Source: Cohnella baijiui (GTDB taxonomy: Bacteria > Bacillota > Bacilli > Paenibacillales > Paenibacillaceae). Taken from it: a stretch of DNA of 64,000 bases. The stretch is taken from contig NZ_JAJFOW010000030.1 of assembly GCF_020731285.1 (NCBI RefSeq), positions 1 to 64,000 on the forward strand, written 5' to 3'. Shown here one piece after another: positions 26,952 to 36,256 of this stretch. Position numbers and translations under genes: made by a program. Below the pieces are notes generated by a model that worked only from the letters and a program-made list of their open reading frames with translations, did not search any database and was not told the origin of the DNA. Numbering within the stretch: position 1 is the stretch's first letter; each line of letters starts with the position of its first letter.

Positions 26952-27298
26952 TCGTCTCCTACGGCCTGCTCCTGCTCAATATCGCGCTGCTCGTCCTGGG
27001 TCAGCTCGTCTGGAAGACGGGACTGGACAAGACGGGCGGTTTAACGCTCCAAAACCTGATGCCCACGCTGACGTCTCCGTTGATCTTGCTGGGTGTCGCG
27101 CTGTACGGCGTAGCCACGGTCGTGTGGCTTGCCGTTCTCTCGCGTCTGCCGCTCAGCACCGCGTACCCGCTGCAAAGTCTCGCCTACGTACTGGGTATCT
27201 TGATCGCCTGGGGCGTGTTCCAGGAGACGGTGCCGCTTACGCGCTGGATCGGAGCCGCTATCATCGTCGTCGGTGTTATCGTCGTCGCCTACAAATAA
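26948..27298 (+). CDS. Small EamA/SMR-like membrane protein, possible lipid-sugar flippase
   Basis: The 116-residue protein has four membrane segments, like ArnE/ArnF and small multidrug-resistance proteins. It contains LSRLPLSTAYPLQSLAYVLGILIAW, the family's conserved block. In this context it may flip the polyprenyl-phosphate sugar to the outer face for the GT-C enzyme. That role is inference from gene order. It begins in an ATGA overlap with DUF2304. Confidence 0.85.
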   Translation: MIVSYGLLLLNIALLVLGQLVWKTGLDKTGGLTLQNLMPTLTSPLILLGVALYGVATVVWLAVLSRLPLSTAYPLQSLAYVLGILIAWGVFQETVPLTRWIGAAIIVVGVIVVAYK

Positions 27299-27320
27299 CT
27301 TTTTCATCTTAGGAGGAAGC

Positions 27321-29612
27321 ATGTCGCTTAATTGGAAAAAACCCGCCCTGTCCGCCGCCCTTGCACTCGCTACCTTTTCTTCGTCCGTCCCTGCCTTTGC
27401 CGAATCCGCGCTTCCGGGCGCGACCGAAACCGTGAACGATCCGTCCCGAGCGGTCTCGAACGCAACGCCGACACCCGCCGAACCGCGGGCGACGGCCGCT
27501 CCTACCGTGGCGGCGCAGCCCGATCCGAACGCGACGCCTGCCGCTTCGCAGACGCCCGCATCTTCGGATGCCGGCACCCGCGCGGATCCGAATGCCCCGA
27601 TCGATCCAAACGCCCCAATAAACCCGAACGCGCCTACCGATCCGAACGCGCCCGCCGACCCGGCGGCGACGGAAACGCCGCCGGCCGCGGAGCCGCCCGC
27701 CGATGCCGCTTCTCCCGCTTCACTCGCCGCGTCCGTTATCGGAGATCTCATCCTACATATGAACAGCGCGGTGATGGAGCAAAACGGGAACACGTACAAA
27801 GCGGCCCGCCCCCTTGTCGTCAAGAAAGGCGTCACTTATGCCCCTCTCCGCGCCCTCAGCGACCGGATCGGGGCCTCGATCGCGAACGACGCGAAAGCCA
27901 AAGAGACGGTCGTCCGCTTCGGCTCGGCCGAGCTGCGCCTGAAGGCGGGCAGCGCCGTCTACCGGCTGAACGGCGTCCAAGGCAAGCTGGCGGGCGCCGC
28001 CTACGATGACCGCGGCGCGCTCATGGTGCCGCTCGTCTCGTTCGCGCAAGCGTTAAAAATACCTTATACCGTCAATAACCAGGAAAAGACCATCGCGCTG
28101 AAGCCCCAGCGCAAGCCGACCGCCTCCTTCTCCGTGCAAAAAGGCGAGATCATCGCCGGCGAAACCCAGCTCGTCTACGAGACGCAGGCAAAATCGCCAA
28201 ACGGATTGCCGATCGTTGCGGACCGATGGGAAGGACGGCGGGACGTCTTCGACCTGCCGGGCGATTACAAGGTCAGCTACTATGTACAAGACGCCGCCGG
28301 CGTTTGGAGCGATCCCTTCACGCTGACGATCCGTGTCCTCGCGCCGAATCTGCCGCCGGTCGCTCAGTTTACGACCGACAAGGATACGTACCGCATGGGC
28401 GAACCGATCACGTTTAACGACACGAGCTACGACCCCGACGGGAAAATCGTCGCCCGTCAGTGGTCGAACAATAAAATGGCCTTTTTCGAGCCCGGCCAGG
28501 TGACCGTATCGCTTGTCGTGACGGACGATCGCGGAGGTACCGCCGAATACGCCAAGACGCTGCAGATCACGAGCGAAACGCTGTACGCGGCGGACGAATT
28601 CTACAAGCTGTTCACCCCGGTCGGATCGAACTATGCGATCGACGGCGGAGCCGTACGGAATCTGGAGGCGCTGCCTTATGCGTATACGACCGAGCCGACG
28701 ACGCTGTTCCGCAGCAGCGGACCGGAGTCGGTGACGTCGGACGGCATTCTGTACCAGGACACGATCGCGGGAAGCACCCGGTTCATGCTTCATCATAAAA
28801 ACAAAACCGGCCGGAACGCCAAGCTCTACGTCATCGCCAAAAATCCGGGCGCCACGGAGGCGCACCTGCAAATCACCGCGGACGGCATGGCGGGGCCTTC
28901 CCCGTACCCGGAAGTGGCGGGCCGGATGTCGGTCGCGCGCTACTTCGATTCCAAGGCGAGCGGCGGCACGGGGCAGCGGATTACGCTGGCGCCGGGCGAG
29001 AGCAAGCTGATCTTCGCCGATATGAGCGACAAACCGATGAGGCAGGACGACATCATCACGTTCCACGGCGAAGTCGAAAGCGACGCGTCGATCCAATATT
29101 CGGCCGTCCTGGTCGAGGCAAGCCGCGATCCGATCGCTTCGCTCCCGAACCTGCCGAAGCTGGATCCGAACCAGTCCATTGTCCGGGGGACGTTCGCGGA
29201 CGCGACCCGGGTGTTCACCTACGGCGATGTCGTCGGCACCCGTCAGACGAAGCTGTCGCTCACGGATAACGCGGCGGACCCGTTCCAGCAAGGGACGGAC
29301 GGCATCAAGGGGACGGAAGCCTTGAACTCCGGCAACTACGCCGTCCTTTACAAGGTCGTTCTCCTTCACGTGGCGCCCCGCACGCTCATTTCGTTTAACC
29401 CGCGGGGCGGACTGTACAGCGGAGCCGCGCTCGTAAACGGCAAAACCGTCAGCTTCGCGCATCTCGGCATGAGCGAAGCGACCAACTCGGCGAGTGTCCT
29501 TTACCGGACCGGAGACGCCGAAGAGACCGTGGAGATCCAGATCACCCCGGCCGCGGGCAGCAACCTGCCGTTCTGCTTCCTGTTCACGCCGCTCCCGCCG
29601 CTGCGGTCCTGA
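27321..29612 (+). CDS. Secreted stalk-domain/PKD protein with Pro/Ala-rich linker
   Basis: The 763-residue protein begins with a signal peptide (cleavage near AFA-ES). A Pro/Ala/Thr-rich linker with repeated DPNAP units spans about residues 35-130. A copper-amine-oxidase-N-like stalk domain lies at about 135-260 (VVKKGVTYAPLRALSDRIGASI; ALMVPLVSFAQAL), a PKD-like domain at about 340-420 (NDTSYDPDGKIVARQWSNN), and a C-terminal region of about 300 residues is not recognised. AGGAGG precedes the ATG. As the last gene of the glycosyltransferase operon, and with a linker rich in acceptor residues, it may be the glycosylated target. Confidence 0.85.
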   Translation: MSLNWKKPALSAALALATFSSSVPAFAESALPGATETVNDPSRAVSNATPTPAEPRATAAPTVAAQPDPNATPAASQTPASSDAGTRADPNAPIDPNAPINPNAPTDPNAPADPAATETPPAAEPPADAASPASLAASVIGDLILHMNSAVMEQNGNTYKAARPLVVKKGVTYAPLRALSDRIGASIANDAKAKETVVRFGSAELRLKAGSAVYRLNGVQGKLAGAAYDDRGALMVPLVSFAQALKIPYTVNNQEKTIALKPQRKPTASFSVQKGEIIAGETQLVYETQAKSPNGLPIVADRWEGRRDVFDLPGDYKVSYYVQDAAGVWSDPFTLTIRVLAPNLPPVAQFTTDKDTYRMGEPITFNDTSYDPDGKIVARQWSNNKMAFFEPGQVTVSLVVTDDRGGTAEYAKTLQITSETLYAADEFYKLFTPVGSNYAIDGGAVRNLEALPYAYTTEPTTLFRSSGPESVTSDGILYQDTIAGSTRFMLHHKNKTGRNAKLYVIAKNPGATEAHLQITADGMAGPSPYPEVAGRMSVARYFDSKASGGTGQRITLAPGESKLIFADMSDKPMRQDDIITFHGEVESDASIQYSAVLVEASRDPIASLPNLPKLDPNQSIVRGTFADATRVFTYGDVVGTRQTKLSLTDNAADPFQQGTDGIKGTEALNSGNYAVLYKVVLLHVAPRTLISFNPRGGLYSGAALVNGKTVSFAHLGMSEATNSASVLYRTGDAEETVEIQITPAAGSNLPFCFLFTPLPPLRS

Positions 29613-29634
29613 TCCGGCCGCGCCGGGTCCCGGC

Positions 29635-30894
29635 TTACCCGCTCGCCATCCCGTGCTCCTGCGGCCGGCCGAGCAGGTAGCCTTGGCCGAGATCGGTCCC
29701 GAGCGAGCGGACGAGGCGCAGCTCCTCCGGTCGCTCGATGCCCTCGGCCACCGTCTTGATGTTCATCCGCTTCGCGAAACGCACGAACGTCCGCAGCATT
29801 TGCTTTTTCATCTCGTCCCGATCGGCATCCTGCACAAGCGACTTGTCGATCTTGATATAGTCGGGGCGAAGCTCGACAATCGACTGGAGCGACGAATACC
29901 CCGCCCCGGCATCGTCGATCGCGATTTCGTATCCTTGGCCACGGTAGTGGCCAAGGATTTTTTTGGCTGCCGCAAAATCGTCGATCGAGCTGCGCTCCGT
30001 CAGCTCGAACACGACCTGCCCCGGGTGCAGTCCGCGCTGGCGCAGCCATTGCACCGTCTGACCCGAGACGAACCTGTCGTCGTTCATGATGCCCATCGTC
30101 ACGTTGATGAAAATCTTCTGCAGCGGATTCAGCGGCGGGCTGCTGCGGATTGCGGTTTCCCGCGCCAGCCGGTCCAGGGCGAAGGCGTAGCCCTCCCGCT
30201 CCGCGTAGCCGAACAAAGCCATCGGGTTCCCGAACCGGCTGCCGGCCGGACAGCGAGACAGCGCTTCGTAGCCAAACACGCGACGATCGCCGAGCCAGAT
30301 AATCGGCTGATAGACGCTGTAGAGGCTGCCGGCCCGCAGCAGCTCCTCCATCTCCTCCCGCAGCTCGGTCCGAGGCTGCTCCTGCAGGGATTGCCGGAGC
30401 TGTCCGGCCGCGTGGAATAGCGCCTCGTAGACGGCGTCCCGGCCGGATAATCCGTCTCTGTCGGACAAGGCCGCCACACCGAAGCCCCGGTCCTGCAGCC
30501 AAGCCCCGCCAGATCGGCCAGGCGTGCTGCCGCAATGCTCCGTCAGCAGGCGGCGCAGGCCGCGGGCGATGCCGGTCAAGTACTCGTGCGCCGGGACATG
30601 GCCGTCCGGCGGGATTTCTGCGCAGAGCCACAAGTGCGTGCCCAGGCGGTCTGCATATTCGAGCCGTTCGCTCGGACAAGCCCAAGCCAGCCAGGCGTTC
30701 CATTCGGCGGGCGTTTCGCTCGCCGGGCCGGCCGATGCCTCACGGTCCGCGAGATCGATGGCGATAAAGCCGCACCCTCCCTCGCGCCGCGCGGATCCCT
30801 CCGGCGACTCGGCCATTCGCGCGCCGAAACGCGCGAAGTCCATGCCTTGCCAAGCTGCGGCCATCGGACGCTCTTCCCATCTGTCGTTCATCAT
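29635..30894 (-). CDS. EAL-domain c-di-GMP phosphodiesterase
   Basis: The roughly 420-residue cytoplasmic protein has an unrecognised N-terminal half, then an EAL domain from about residue 185: YQPIIWLGDRRVFGYEALSR, NVTMG, ELTERSSID, DDAGAGYSS and KIDKSL. The metal and catalytic residues look intact, so it should hydrolyse c-di-GMP. GTG 30906, ATG 30894 and ATG 30891 are all possible starts. It lies 65 bp downstream of the GGDEF gene on the same strand, so the two probably share a transcript. Confidence 0.9.
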   Translation of the reverse strand: MMNDRWEERPMAAAWQGMDFARFGARMAESPEGSARREGGCGFIAIDLADREASAGPASETPAEWNAWLAWACPSERLEYADRLGTHLWLCAEIPPDGHVPAHEYLTGIARGLRRLLTEHCGSTPGRSGGAWLQDRGFGVAALSDRDGLSGRDAVYEALFHAAGQLRQSLQEQPRTELREEMEELLRAGSLYSVYQPIIWLGDRRVFGYEALSRCPAGSRFGNPMALFGYAEREGYAFALDRLARETAIRSSPPLNPLQKIFINVTMGIMNDDRFVSGQTVQWLRQRGLHPGQVVFELTERSSIDDFAAAKKILGHYRGQGYEIAIDDAGAGYSSLQSIVELRPDYIKIDKSLVQDADRDEMKKQMLRTFVRFAKRMNIKTVAEGIERPEELRLVRSLGTDLGQGYLLGRPQEHGMASG

Positions 30895-30959
30895 ATGCTC
30901 CGCCACCGTTCCGCACCATGTTGATTCAATTCTCTATGTGATTGCCGAAAGATCGTCCG

Positions 30960-32837
30960 CTACACCGATTCCCAAGCGAGGGAATGTCCGCTCTGCCGCT
31001 TGGCCTCTTTCTTCAGCAGCGCCGCCCGTTCAGACAGCCGCTCCGGCGTCCAGCCCTCCGTCCGTTCGCAGGCGAGCAAAGCCAGCGACAGGCAGACGCC
31101 GTCGCTGTCCACCACCCGTCCCTCCCGGTCCACGACGGGTCCGGCATCCGGGTCGGCATAGGCGCCGATCCCTTGGGCGAAGCGCTCGAGCAGCCCGCGC
31201 GCGAGGGCGGCCGGATCGGGCGAAGTCAGGACAACGATAAAGTCGTCTCCGCCGATATGGCCGACGAAGCTCCCGTCCGGCGCGGCCTCCCGGACGTAGG
31301 AGGCGATCGTTTCGCCGGCGTATCGGATGACGTCGTCGCCCCGGTGGAAGCCGAAGCGGTCGTTGAACCATTTGAAATGGTCCAGATCCGCGTACAGCAC
31401 CGCGAACGGCCGTCCCTCCGCGACGCGGCGCATCAGCTCCCGCCGGATCGGCTCGTTACCGGGCAGTCCCGTGAGCGGATTCGCCCATTGGGCGTCGGCC
31501 ATGCGGGCATGGGTGACCCATTCGAGCAGCGCCCGGATCGAGGCGATGCCCGCGACGCGCCCTTCCCGGGTAACGATGACGGCGTCATACAGCTTGTCGG
31601 GCTCCCGGGACATTGCCATCTGGGACACCTGGTCGATCGGCGTCGATTCGTCCGCGATCATCGGCTGCATATCCATGATCTTGCCGACCGGGCGGTTCCA
31701 GTACAACGGGAGGCCGAACTGGCCGGACAACAGTTGATGGAGCTTGTCCTTCATGAGGAGGCCGACCGGGCGTCCCTCCTCCGCGATGATAAAGCCGTGC
31801 GCCTCGCGCTGGTACTCGAAATGGCGGGCGATCTCGGCCACCGGCGTCTCGCTGCGGAACGTCTCGACGGACAGCGTCAAATCCGACAGCGTTCCCGCCG
31901 CGCCCCGGTAGCGTCGGCTGACCTCCTGCCGGATCTGCGCCGCGACGTCGGCCGGGATCGTGCCCGGAGCGGCGCGCGCGTCGCCGATCCAGCGGCCGCG
32001 GCCGTAGCCGACGCCGGCCGCGACGAGCGGCGCGAGTTGCGCCTCGTCCGAGATGCCGTTCACGATCAGGACGATTTGCTCTTTGCGCGCGAGCGCCGTG
32101 ATCGCGCCCAGCAGACTCTCGTCCACGGCGCGGCTCGCCAGGGCGGCGCCCGCCGAGACGCGTTCGTCCGGCGGGGACGAAGCGCCGTCGTCCGACGCGA
32201 TCCAGCCGCCCTCCAACTGCGCGTAATCCGGCCGCAGCAGCGTCATTCGGCGCAGCGACTCCCGCTCCGGCTCGATGCCCGAGAGCGAGATGCGGAAGCC
32301 CTGGAGCCGGTAATGCCGCATCGCCGCCCGCAGCGTCTCCATTTCCCCGAAGGAGCGGCAGCTGAACTGGAGCACGACGTGCTCGGGCCGAAGCCCCGCA
32401 GCCTCGATCCGGCGCAGCGTAGATCCGGGAGCGATGCCGGCCTCGTTCACGATGCCCGCCGGCACCGGCAGGAACAGCTTCGTCCCTCCCCGTCCGGACG
32501 GCAGTCCCCGGATCGCCGCTTCGCGGAACCGCCGATCGCACGCATAGAGCGCGCCGTCCGCCTCCGCGGCCGCGAAAAACGCCTCCGCCGGCCATTTCGT
32601 CCCCGTATCCTTGCGGTAAGGCACCGCTTCGTATCCGTATGTAGAGCCGTCGAGCAGCGACACGATCGGCGCGTAACGCGCCTCGGCCTCCGCCCACATC
32701 TTCGCTTTCTCCTCGTCGGGGGCCCGCGCGAGCGCGATGTCCGCCGAACGCGCGCTCCTCGCCGCGTCCGGCGGCTTCTTCTTATCGGGTGCAGCTTCGT
32801 TCAACCGGGCGCGCCGCCCGCGGATGTCGCTATCCAT
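30960..32837 (-). CDS. GGDEF protein with degenerate EAL and CBS sensor module
   Basis: This 625-residue soluble protein starts with an EAL-like domain in which EAL reads EAV and other catalytic residues are lost, so it is probably a binding domain. A CBS pair follows at about residues 320-445, then a GGDEF domain with the active site as GGDDF at about 529-533 and YADLDHFKWFND, likely an active diguanylate cyclase. ATG at 32837 follows GGAGGCGGG. The CBS block closely resembles the one in the chemoreceptor at 38501. A Pho-box-like element lies 92 bp upstream. Confidence 0.9.
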   Translation of the reverse strand: MDSDIRGRRARLNEAAPDKKKPPDAARSARSADIALARAPDEEKAKMWAEAEARYAPIVSLLDGSTYGYEAVPYRKDTGTKWPAEAFFAAAEADGALYACDRRFREAAIRGLPSGRGGTKLFLPVPAGIVNEAGIAPGSTLRRIEAAGLRPEHVVLQFSCRSFGEMETLRAAMRHYRLQGFRISLSGIEPERESLRRMTLLRPDYAQLEGGWIASDDGASSPPDERVSAGAALASRAVDESLLGAITALARKEQIVLIVNGISDEAQLAPLVAAGVGYGRGRWIGDARAAPGTIPADVAAQIRQEVSRRYRGAAGTLSDLTLSVETFRSETPVAEIARHFEYQREAHGFIIAEEGRPVGLLMKDKLHQLLSGQFGLPLYWNRPVGKIMDMQPMIADESTPIDQVSQMAMSREPDKLYDAVIVTREGRVAGIASIRALLEWVTHARMADAQWANPLTGLPGNEPIRRELMRRVAEGRPFAVLYADLDHFKWFNDRFGFHRGDDVIRYAGETIASYVREAAPDGSFVGHIGGDDFIVVLTSPDPAALARGLLERFAQGIGAYADPDAGPVVDREGRVVDSDGVCLSLALLACERTEGWTPERLSERAALLKKEAKRQSGHSLAWESV

Positions 32838-32928
32838 CGTCCCGCCTCCGATCGACGTTCCGCTCCTACGAAGGTATTGGACCAATCGTCCTAGTTGTCT
32901 TAAACGTAGCACGTCCGTATCTGTACAA

Positions 32929-32956
32929 GTTTTTCGCCATGTTAACGCAGTGTCAA
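32929..32956 (-). promoter_or_regulatory. Pho-box-like element upstream of the GGDEF gene
   Basis: On the minus strand TTGACA, TTAACA and AAAAAC hexamers follow each other with 5-bp spacers (11-bp period), the PhoP pattern. The core tgttaacgcagtgtcaa matches the pstS element tgttaacgcaatgtaaa in 15 of 17 bases. A weak -10 (TACGTT) sits at the same distance as the pstS -10. Confidence 0.6.
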
Positions 32957-32973
32957 TTTCCGGCCGACATAAC

Positions 32974-32996
32974 GAAAAGGCCCCGCGTGGGGCCTT
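32974..32996 (-). terminator. Terminator of the pst-phoU operon
   Basis: The perfect stem aaggcccc/ggggcctt with loop gcgt is followed on the minus strand by a short T-run, 28 bp after the phoU stop. Confidence 0.75.
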
Positions 32997-33023
32997 CTTG
33001 GCGTGGATAGCGAAACGATGAAG

Positions 33024-33683
33024 CTACTGATTCAGATCCGGCCGTTTGCCGATCACGAGGTAGACGACGTTTTCCCCGATATTGGTCGCATGATCCGCGA
33101 TCCGCTCGATATAGCGGCCGACGAAGCACAGATACATCGCTTGCCCGACCGTTTTCGGATTTTCCGCCATCAGGGAGAACAGCTCCCGCAAAATTTGCGA
33201 GTACAGCGCGTCGACTTGATCGTCGTCCTTGGCCATCTTGTAGGCGAGGTCGACGTTCTCGTCTATATAGGATCGGATCGACTCCTGGATCATGACGCGC
33301 ACCATGTCCGACATGCGCGGCAGATCGAGCAGAGGCTTGACCAGCGTCTGGCCCTCGAGGCGCAGCACGACCTTGGCGATGTCCACCGACAGATCGCCCA
33401 TTCGCTCGAGATCCGACGAGATCTTGAACGCGATCAGAATCCGCCGCAGATCCTTCGCGACCGGCTGCTGCGTCGCGATCAGCTTGGCGCCGAGATCCGC
33501 AATCTTCTCTTCGATTTGATTCAGCTTCGGGTCTTCCTTGACGATCGCGCGGGCGCGTTCTACGTCGAGGGTGGCTAGCGCCTCCATCGACTCGGCAAGC
33601 GCGCGCTCCACGTGATTGCCCATTTCCACCAGCATTTGCTGCAGCTGCTCCAAGCCAATATCGAACTCCTTGCGAACGACCAT
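33024..33683 (-). CDS. phoU: Phosphate signalling protein PhoU
   Basis: The 219-residue all-helical protein has two PhoU three-helix repeats with the metal-binding E/DxxxD-type blocks (RVxxDLERMGDLSVDIA; GRYIERIADHATNIGENV). PhoU links the Pst transporter with the PhoR kinase and limits uptake under phosphate excess. ATG at 33683 is used, with an AGGGGG site upstream. It is the last gene of the pst operon. Confidence 0.96.
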   Translation of the reverse strand: MVVRKEFDIGLEQLQQMLVEMGNHVERALAESMEALATLDVERARAIVKEDPKLNQIEEKIADLGAKLIATQQPVAKDLRRILIAFKISSDLERMGDLSVDIAKVVLRLEGQTLVKPLLDLPRMSDMVRVMIQESIRSYIDENVDLAYKMAKDDDQVDALYSQILRELFSLMAENPKTVGQAMYLCFVGRYIERIADHATNIGENVVYLVIGKRPDLNQ

Positions 33684-33809
33684 TTGTCCGCGTCCCCCTT
33701 GTCTCATCCTCATGTCGGCCAGCATCCGGCCGTGTCCTGCCGTCCAATCGCAACAAGCGATTGTCCGTTTTCATCACACGCACGCCTTCCGGGATGCGGC
33801 TCCGCCGAC

Positions 33810-34559
33810 TTATCCGAACCGGCCCGAAATATAGTCCTCCGTCCGCTGGTCGACCGGCGAGCGGAACAGCGCCTCCGTATCCGACGCTTCCACCACTTCC
33901 CCGTTCAGGAAAAAGACCGTCCGGTCGGAAATCCGCGCCGCCTGGTGCATGTTGTGCGTTACCATGACGATCGTGTATTTTTCCCGCAGCTCGCGGGTCA
34001 GCTCCTCGATCTTCGTCGTCGAGATCGGATCGAGCGCCGACGTCGACTCGTCCATGAGCAAAATTTCCGGCTCCACGGCGAGCGCCCGCGCGATGCACAG
34101 CCGCTGCTGCTGGCCGCCCGACAGGCTCCAGGCCGATTTCTTCAGCACGTCCTTGACCTCTTGCCAGAGAGACGCCGAACGCAGGCTCCGCTCGACGATC
34201 CCGTCCAGCTCCGCCTTCTTCGTCACGCCGTGCAGACGCGGGCCGTACGCCACGTTGTCGTAGATCGACTTGGGGAACGGGTTCGGCTGCTGAAACACCA
34301 TGCCCACGCGCTTGCGCAAAAATTCGACTTCCGTCTCGGAACCGTAAATGTTCCGCCCCTGGATCGTCACTTCCCCTTCGATCCGCACGCCGGGGATCGT
34401 GTCGTTCATCCGGTTCAGCGTCCGAAGCAGCGTGGACTTGCCGCAGCCGGACGGGCCGATGAAAGCCGTGACGCGGTTTTCGGGGATCGACAGGTTCACG
34501 TTTTTCAGCGCATGGAAGGCGCTATAGTAGAGCTGAAGCCGTTCTATCTCGATGATCAT
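33810..34559 (-). CDS. pstB: Phosphate ABC transporter ATPase PstB (second copy)
   Basis: The 249-residue ATPase has Walker A GPSGCGKST, signature LSGGQQQRLCIARAL, Walker B ILLMDESTSALD and the H-loop VTHNMHQAAR. Typical PstB has DEPTSALD; here Pro is replaced by Ser (DESTSALD). GGAGGA precedes the ATG. It is the second of two tandem pstB genes, as in Bacillus subtilis pstBA/pstBB. It drives phosphate import through PstC/PstA. Confidence 0.95.
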   Translation of the reverse strand: MIIEIERLQLYYSAFHALKNVNLSIPENRVTAFIGPSGCGKSTLLRTLNRMNDTIPGVRIEGEVTIQGRNIYGSETEVEFLRKRVGMVFQQPNPFPKSIYDNVAYGPRLHGVTKKAELDGIVERSLRSASLWQEVKDVLKKSAWSLSGGQQQRLCIARALAVEPEILLMDESTSALDPISTTKIEELTRELREKYTIVMVTHNMHQAARISDRTVFFLNGEVVEASDTEALFRSPVDQRTEDYISGRFG

Positions 34560-34584
34560 TGCGATTCCTCCTCGCGCGCGGGCC

Positions 34585-35355
34585 TCAGCCGAACCGGCCG
34601 GAGATGTAGTCGTCCGTCGACTTGCGCGACGGGTTCGTAAAGATCGTGCGGGTATCGTCGTATTCGACCAGATCGCCAAGGAAGAAGAACGCCGTCCGGT
34701 CGGACACGCGAGCGGCCTGGTGCATGTTGTGGGTGACGATGACGATCGTGTATTCCTTTTTGAGTTCCGCGATCAGTTCTTCGATCTTGGCCGTCGAGAC
34801 CGGATCGAGCGCCGAAGCCGGTTCATCCATGAGCAGAATGCTCGGGCGCACCGCGACCGAACGGGCGATGCACAGACGCTGCTGCTGTCCGCCGGACAGC
34901 GCGAGCGCCGACTGGTTCAGCCGGTCCTTGACCTCGTCCCACAGCGCCGTCTTGCGGAGCGCCTGCTCCACGATGGCGTCGAGCGCTTTTTTGTCCTTGA
35001 TCCCGTGATAACGCGCGCCGAATGCGATATTTTCGTAGATCGACTTGTGAAACGGGTTCGGCCGCTGCCACACCATGCCGATCTGCTGACGCAGCTGTAC
35101 GACATCGGTGCGCGGGTCGCAGATGTTCTGGTCGTTGATCCATACTTCGCCTTCGATGCGGGCGCCGGGGATCAGATCGTTCATCCGGTTGAGCGACCGG
35201 AGAAACGTCGATTTGCCGCAGCCCGAAGGTCCGATCAAGGCGACGACCTCCCGGTCCGGAAATTCCATGCCGATCTTTTTGACCGCCTGCTTCTCGCCGT
35301 AGTAGACCGACAGATCCTTCGTATAAAACGCGGCGCGGGTCGCTACTGTGCTCAT
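34585..35355 (-). CDS. pstB: Phosphate ABC transporter ATPase PstB (first copy)
   Basis: The 256-residue ATPase has Walker A GPSGCGKST, signature ALSGGQQQRLCIARSV, Walker B ILLMDEPASALD and VTHNMHQAARVSD. It is similar to the next gene over its full length but diverged, so the duplication is old. GGGAGG precedes the ATG. It lies 13 bp after pstA. Confidence 0.96.
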   Translation of the reverse strand: MSTVATRAAFYTKDLSVYYGEKQAVKKIGMEFPDREVVALIGPSGCGKSTFLRSLNRMNDLIPGARIEGEVWINDQNICDPRTDVVQLRQQIGMVWQRPNPFHKSIYENIAFGARYHGIKDKKALDAIVEQALRKTALWDEVKDRLNQSALALSGGQQQRLCIARSVAVRPSILLMDEPASALDPVSTAKIEELIAELKKEYTIVIVTHNMHQAARVSDRTAFFFLGDLVEYDDTRTIFTNPSRKSTDDYISGRFG

Positions 35356-35368
35356 GCTATCGTCCTCC

Positions 35369-36256
35369 CTACTTGCTAGCCGTTAATTTGCGGTACAGGA
35401 CGCGGCCAAGCCAGCGGGCGCCCAGGTTGAAGATCAGCACGGTAATGACGAGAACGGCGGATGCGCCAGCCGCGATCTGCGCGGCGTCGGGCGCGAGCCC
35501 TTCGCTGTTGATCTTCCAGATGTGAACCGCAAGCGTCTCCGCCGGCCGGAACGGATTGAGCGGCGACGTGTGATGCAGTGGATTCCAGTCGGAAAAGTCG
35601 AGGCGCGGCGAGCTCATGCCCGCCGTGAAGAGCAGCGCCGCCGCTTCGCCGAAGACGCGGCCCGCGGCGAGGATCGTCCCCGTCACGATGGACGGGATGG
35701 CGACCGGCAGCAGAACGGACGTGATCGTCCGCCAGCGGGAAAGGCCGAGGGCGAGTCCCGCTTCCTTCTGCTCCCGCGGCACGCTGCGCAGCGACTGCTC
35801 GGTGATCCGCACCATGAGCGGCAGGTTGAACACCGTCAGCGCAAGCGCGCCGGAGAACAACGAGAAGCCGAGGCCGAACATGTTCACGATGACGAGCAAT
35901 CCGAACAGGCCGACGACGATGGACGGAAACGAGGACAGCACTTCCACGATCAGGCGGATAAACGCGGTCAGCCGGTTCGGCTTGGCGTATTCGCTCATAT
36001 AGATACCGGCGCCGAGGCCGAGCGGGATCGTAATGATCATCGTCAACACGAGCAGGAACAACGAGTTGAACAGCTGCGGGCCGATGCCGCCGCCCGCCTT
36101 GATCGTCTGCGGCGGGGAGAGCAGGAAGTCCAGGCTGATGTGCCGCAGGCCGCGCACGAGCAAGTACCCGAGCAATCCCGCGAGCACCGCGATGATGAGA
36201 ACCGCTACGCCGACGATGACGCCGGTCATGATGCGGTCGACCGTTTTGGCTTTCAC
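35369..36256 (-). CDS. pstA: Phosphate ABC transporter permease PstA
   Basis: The 295-residue permease has six membrane segments and the PstA blocks GIYMSEYAKPNRLTAFIR and SLRSVPREQKEAGLALGLSRW (EAA loop). The start is GTG at 36256, which overlaps the pstC stop in GTGA; the RBS GGAGG is inside the end of pstC. This implies translational coupling of the two permeases. Confidence 0.96.
   Translation of the reverse strand: MKAKTVDRIMTGVIVGVAVLIIAVLAGLLGYLLVRGLRHISLDFLLSPPQTIKAGGGIGPQLFNSLFLLVLTMIITIPLGLGAGIYMSEYAKPNRLTAFIRLIVEVLSSFPSIVVGLFGLLVIVNMFGLGFSLFSGALALTVFNLPLMVRITEQSLRSVPREQKEAGLALGLSRWRTITSVLLPVAIPSIVTGTILAAGRVFGEAAALLFTAGMSSPRLDFSDWNPLHHTSPLNPFRPAETLAVHIWKINSEGLAPDAAQIAAGASAVLVITVLIFNLGARWLGRVLYRKLTASK

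Noticed and set aside
30942..32894. 650-codon plus-strand frame opposite the GGDEF gene
   Set aside because: Arg-rich shadow frame without RBS or domain.
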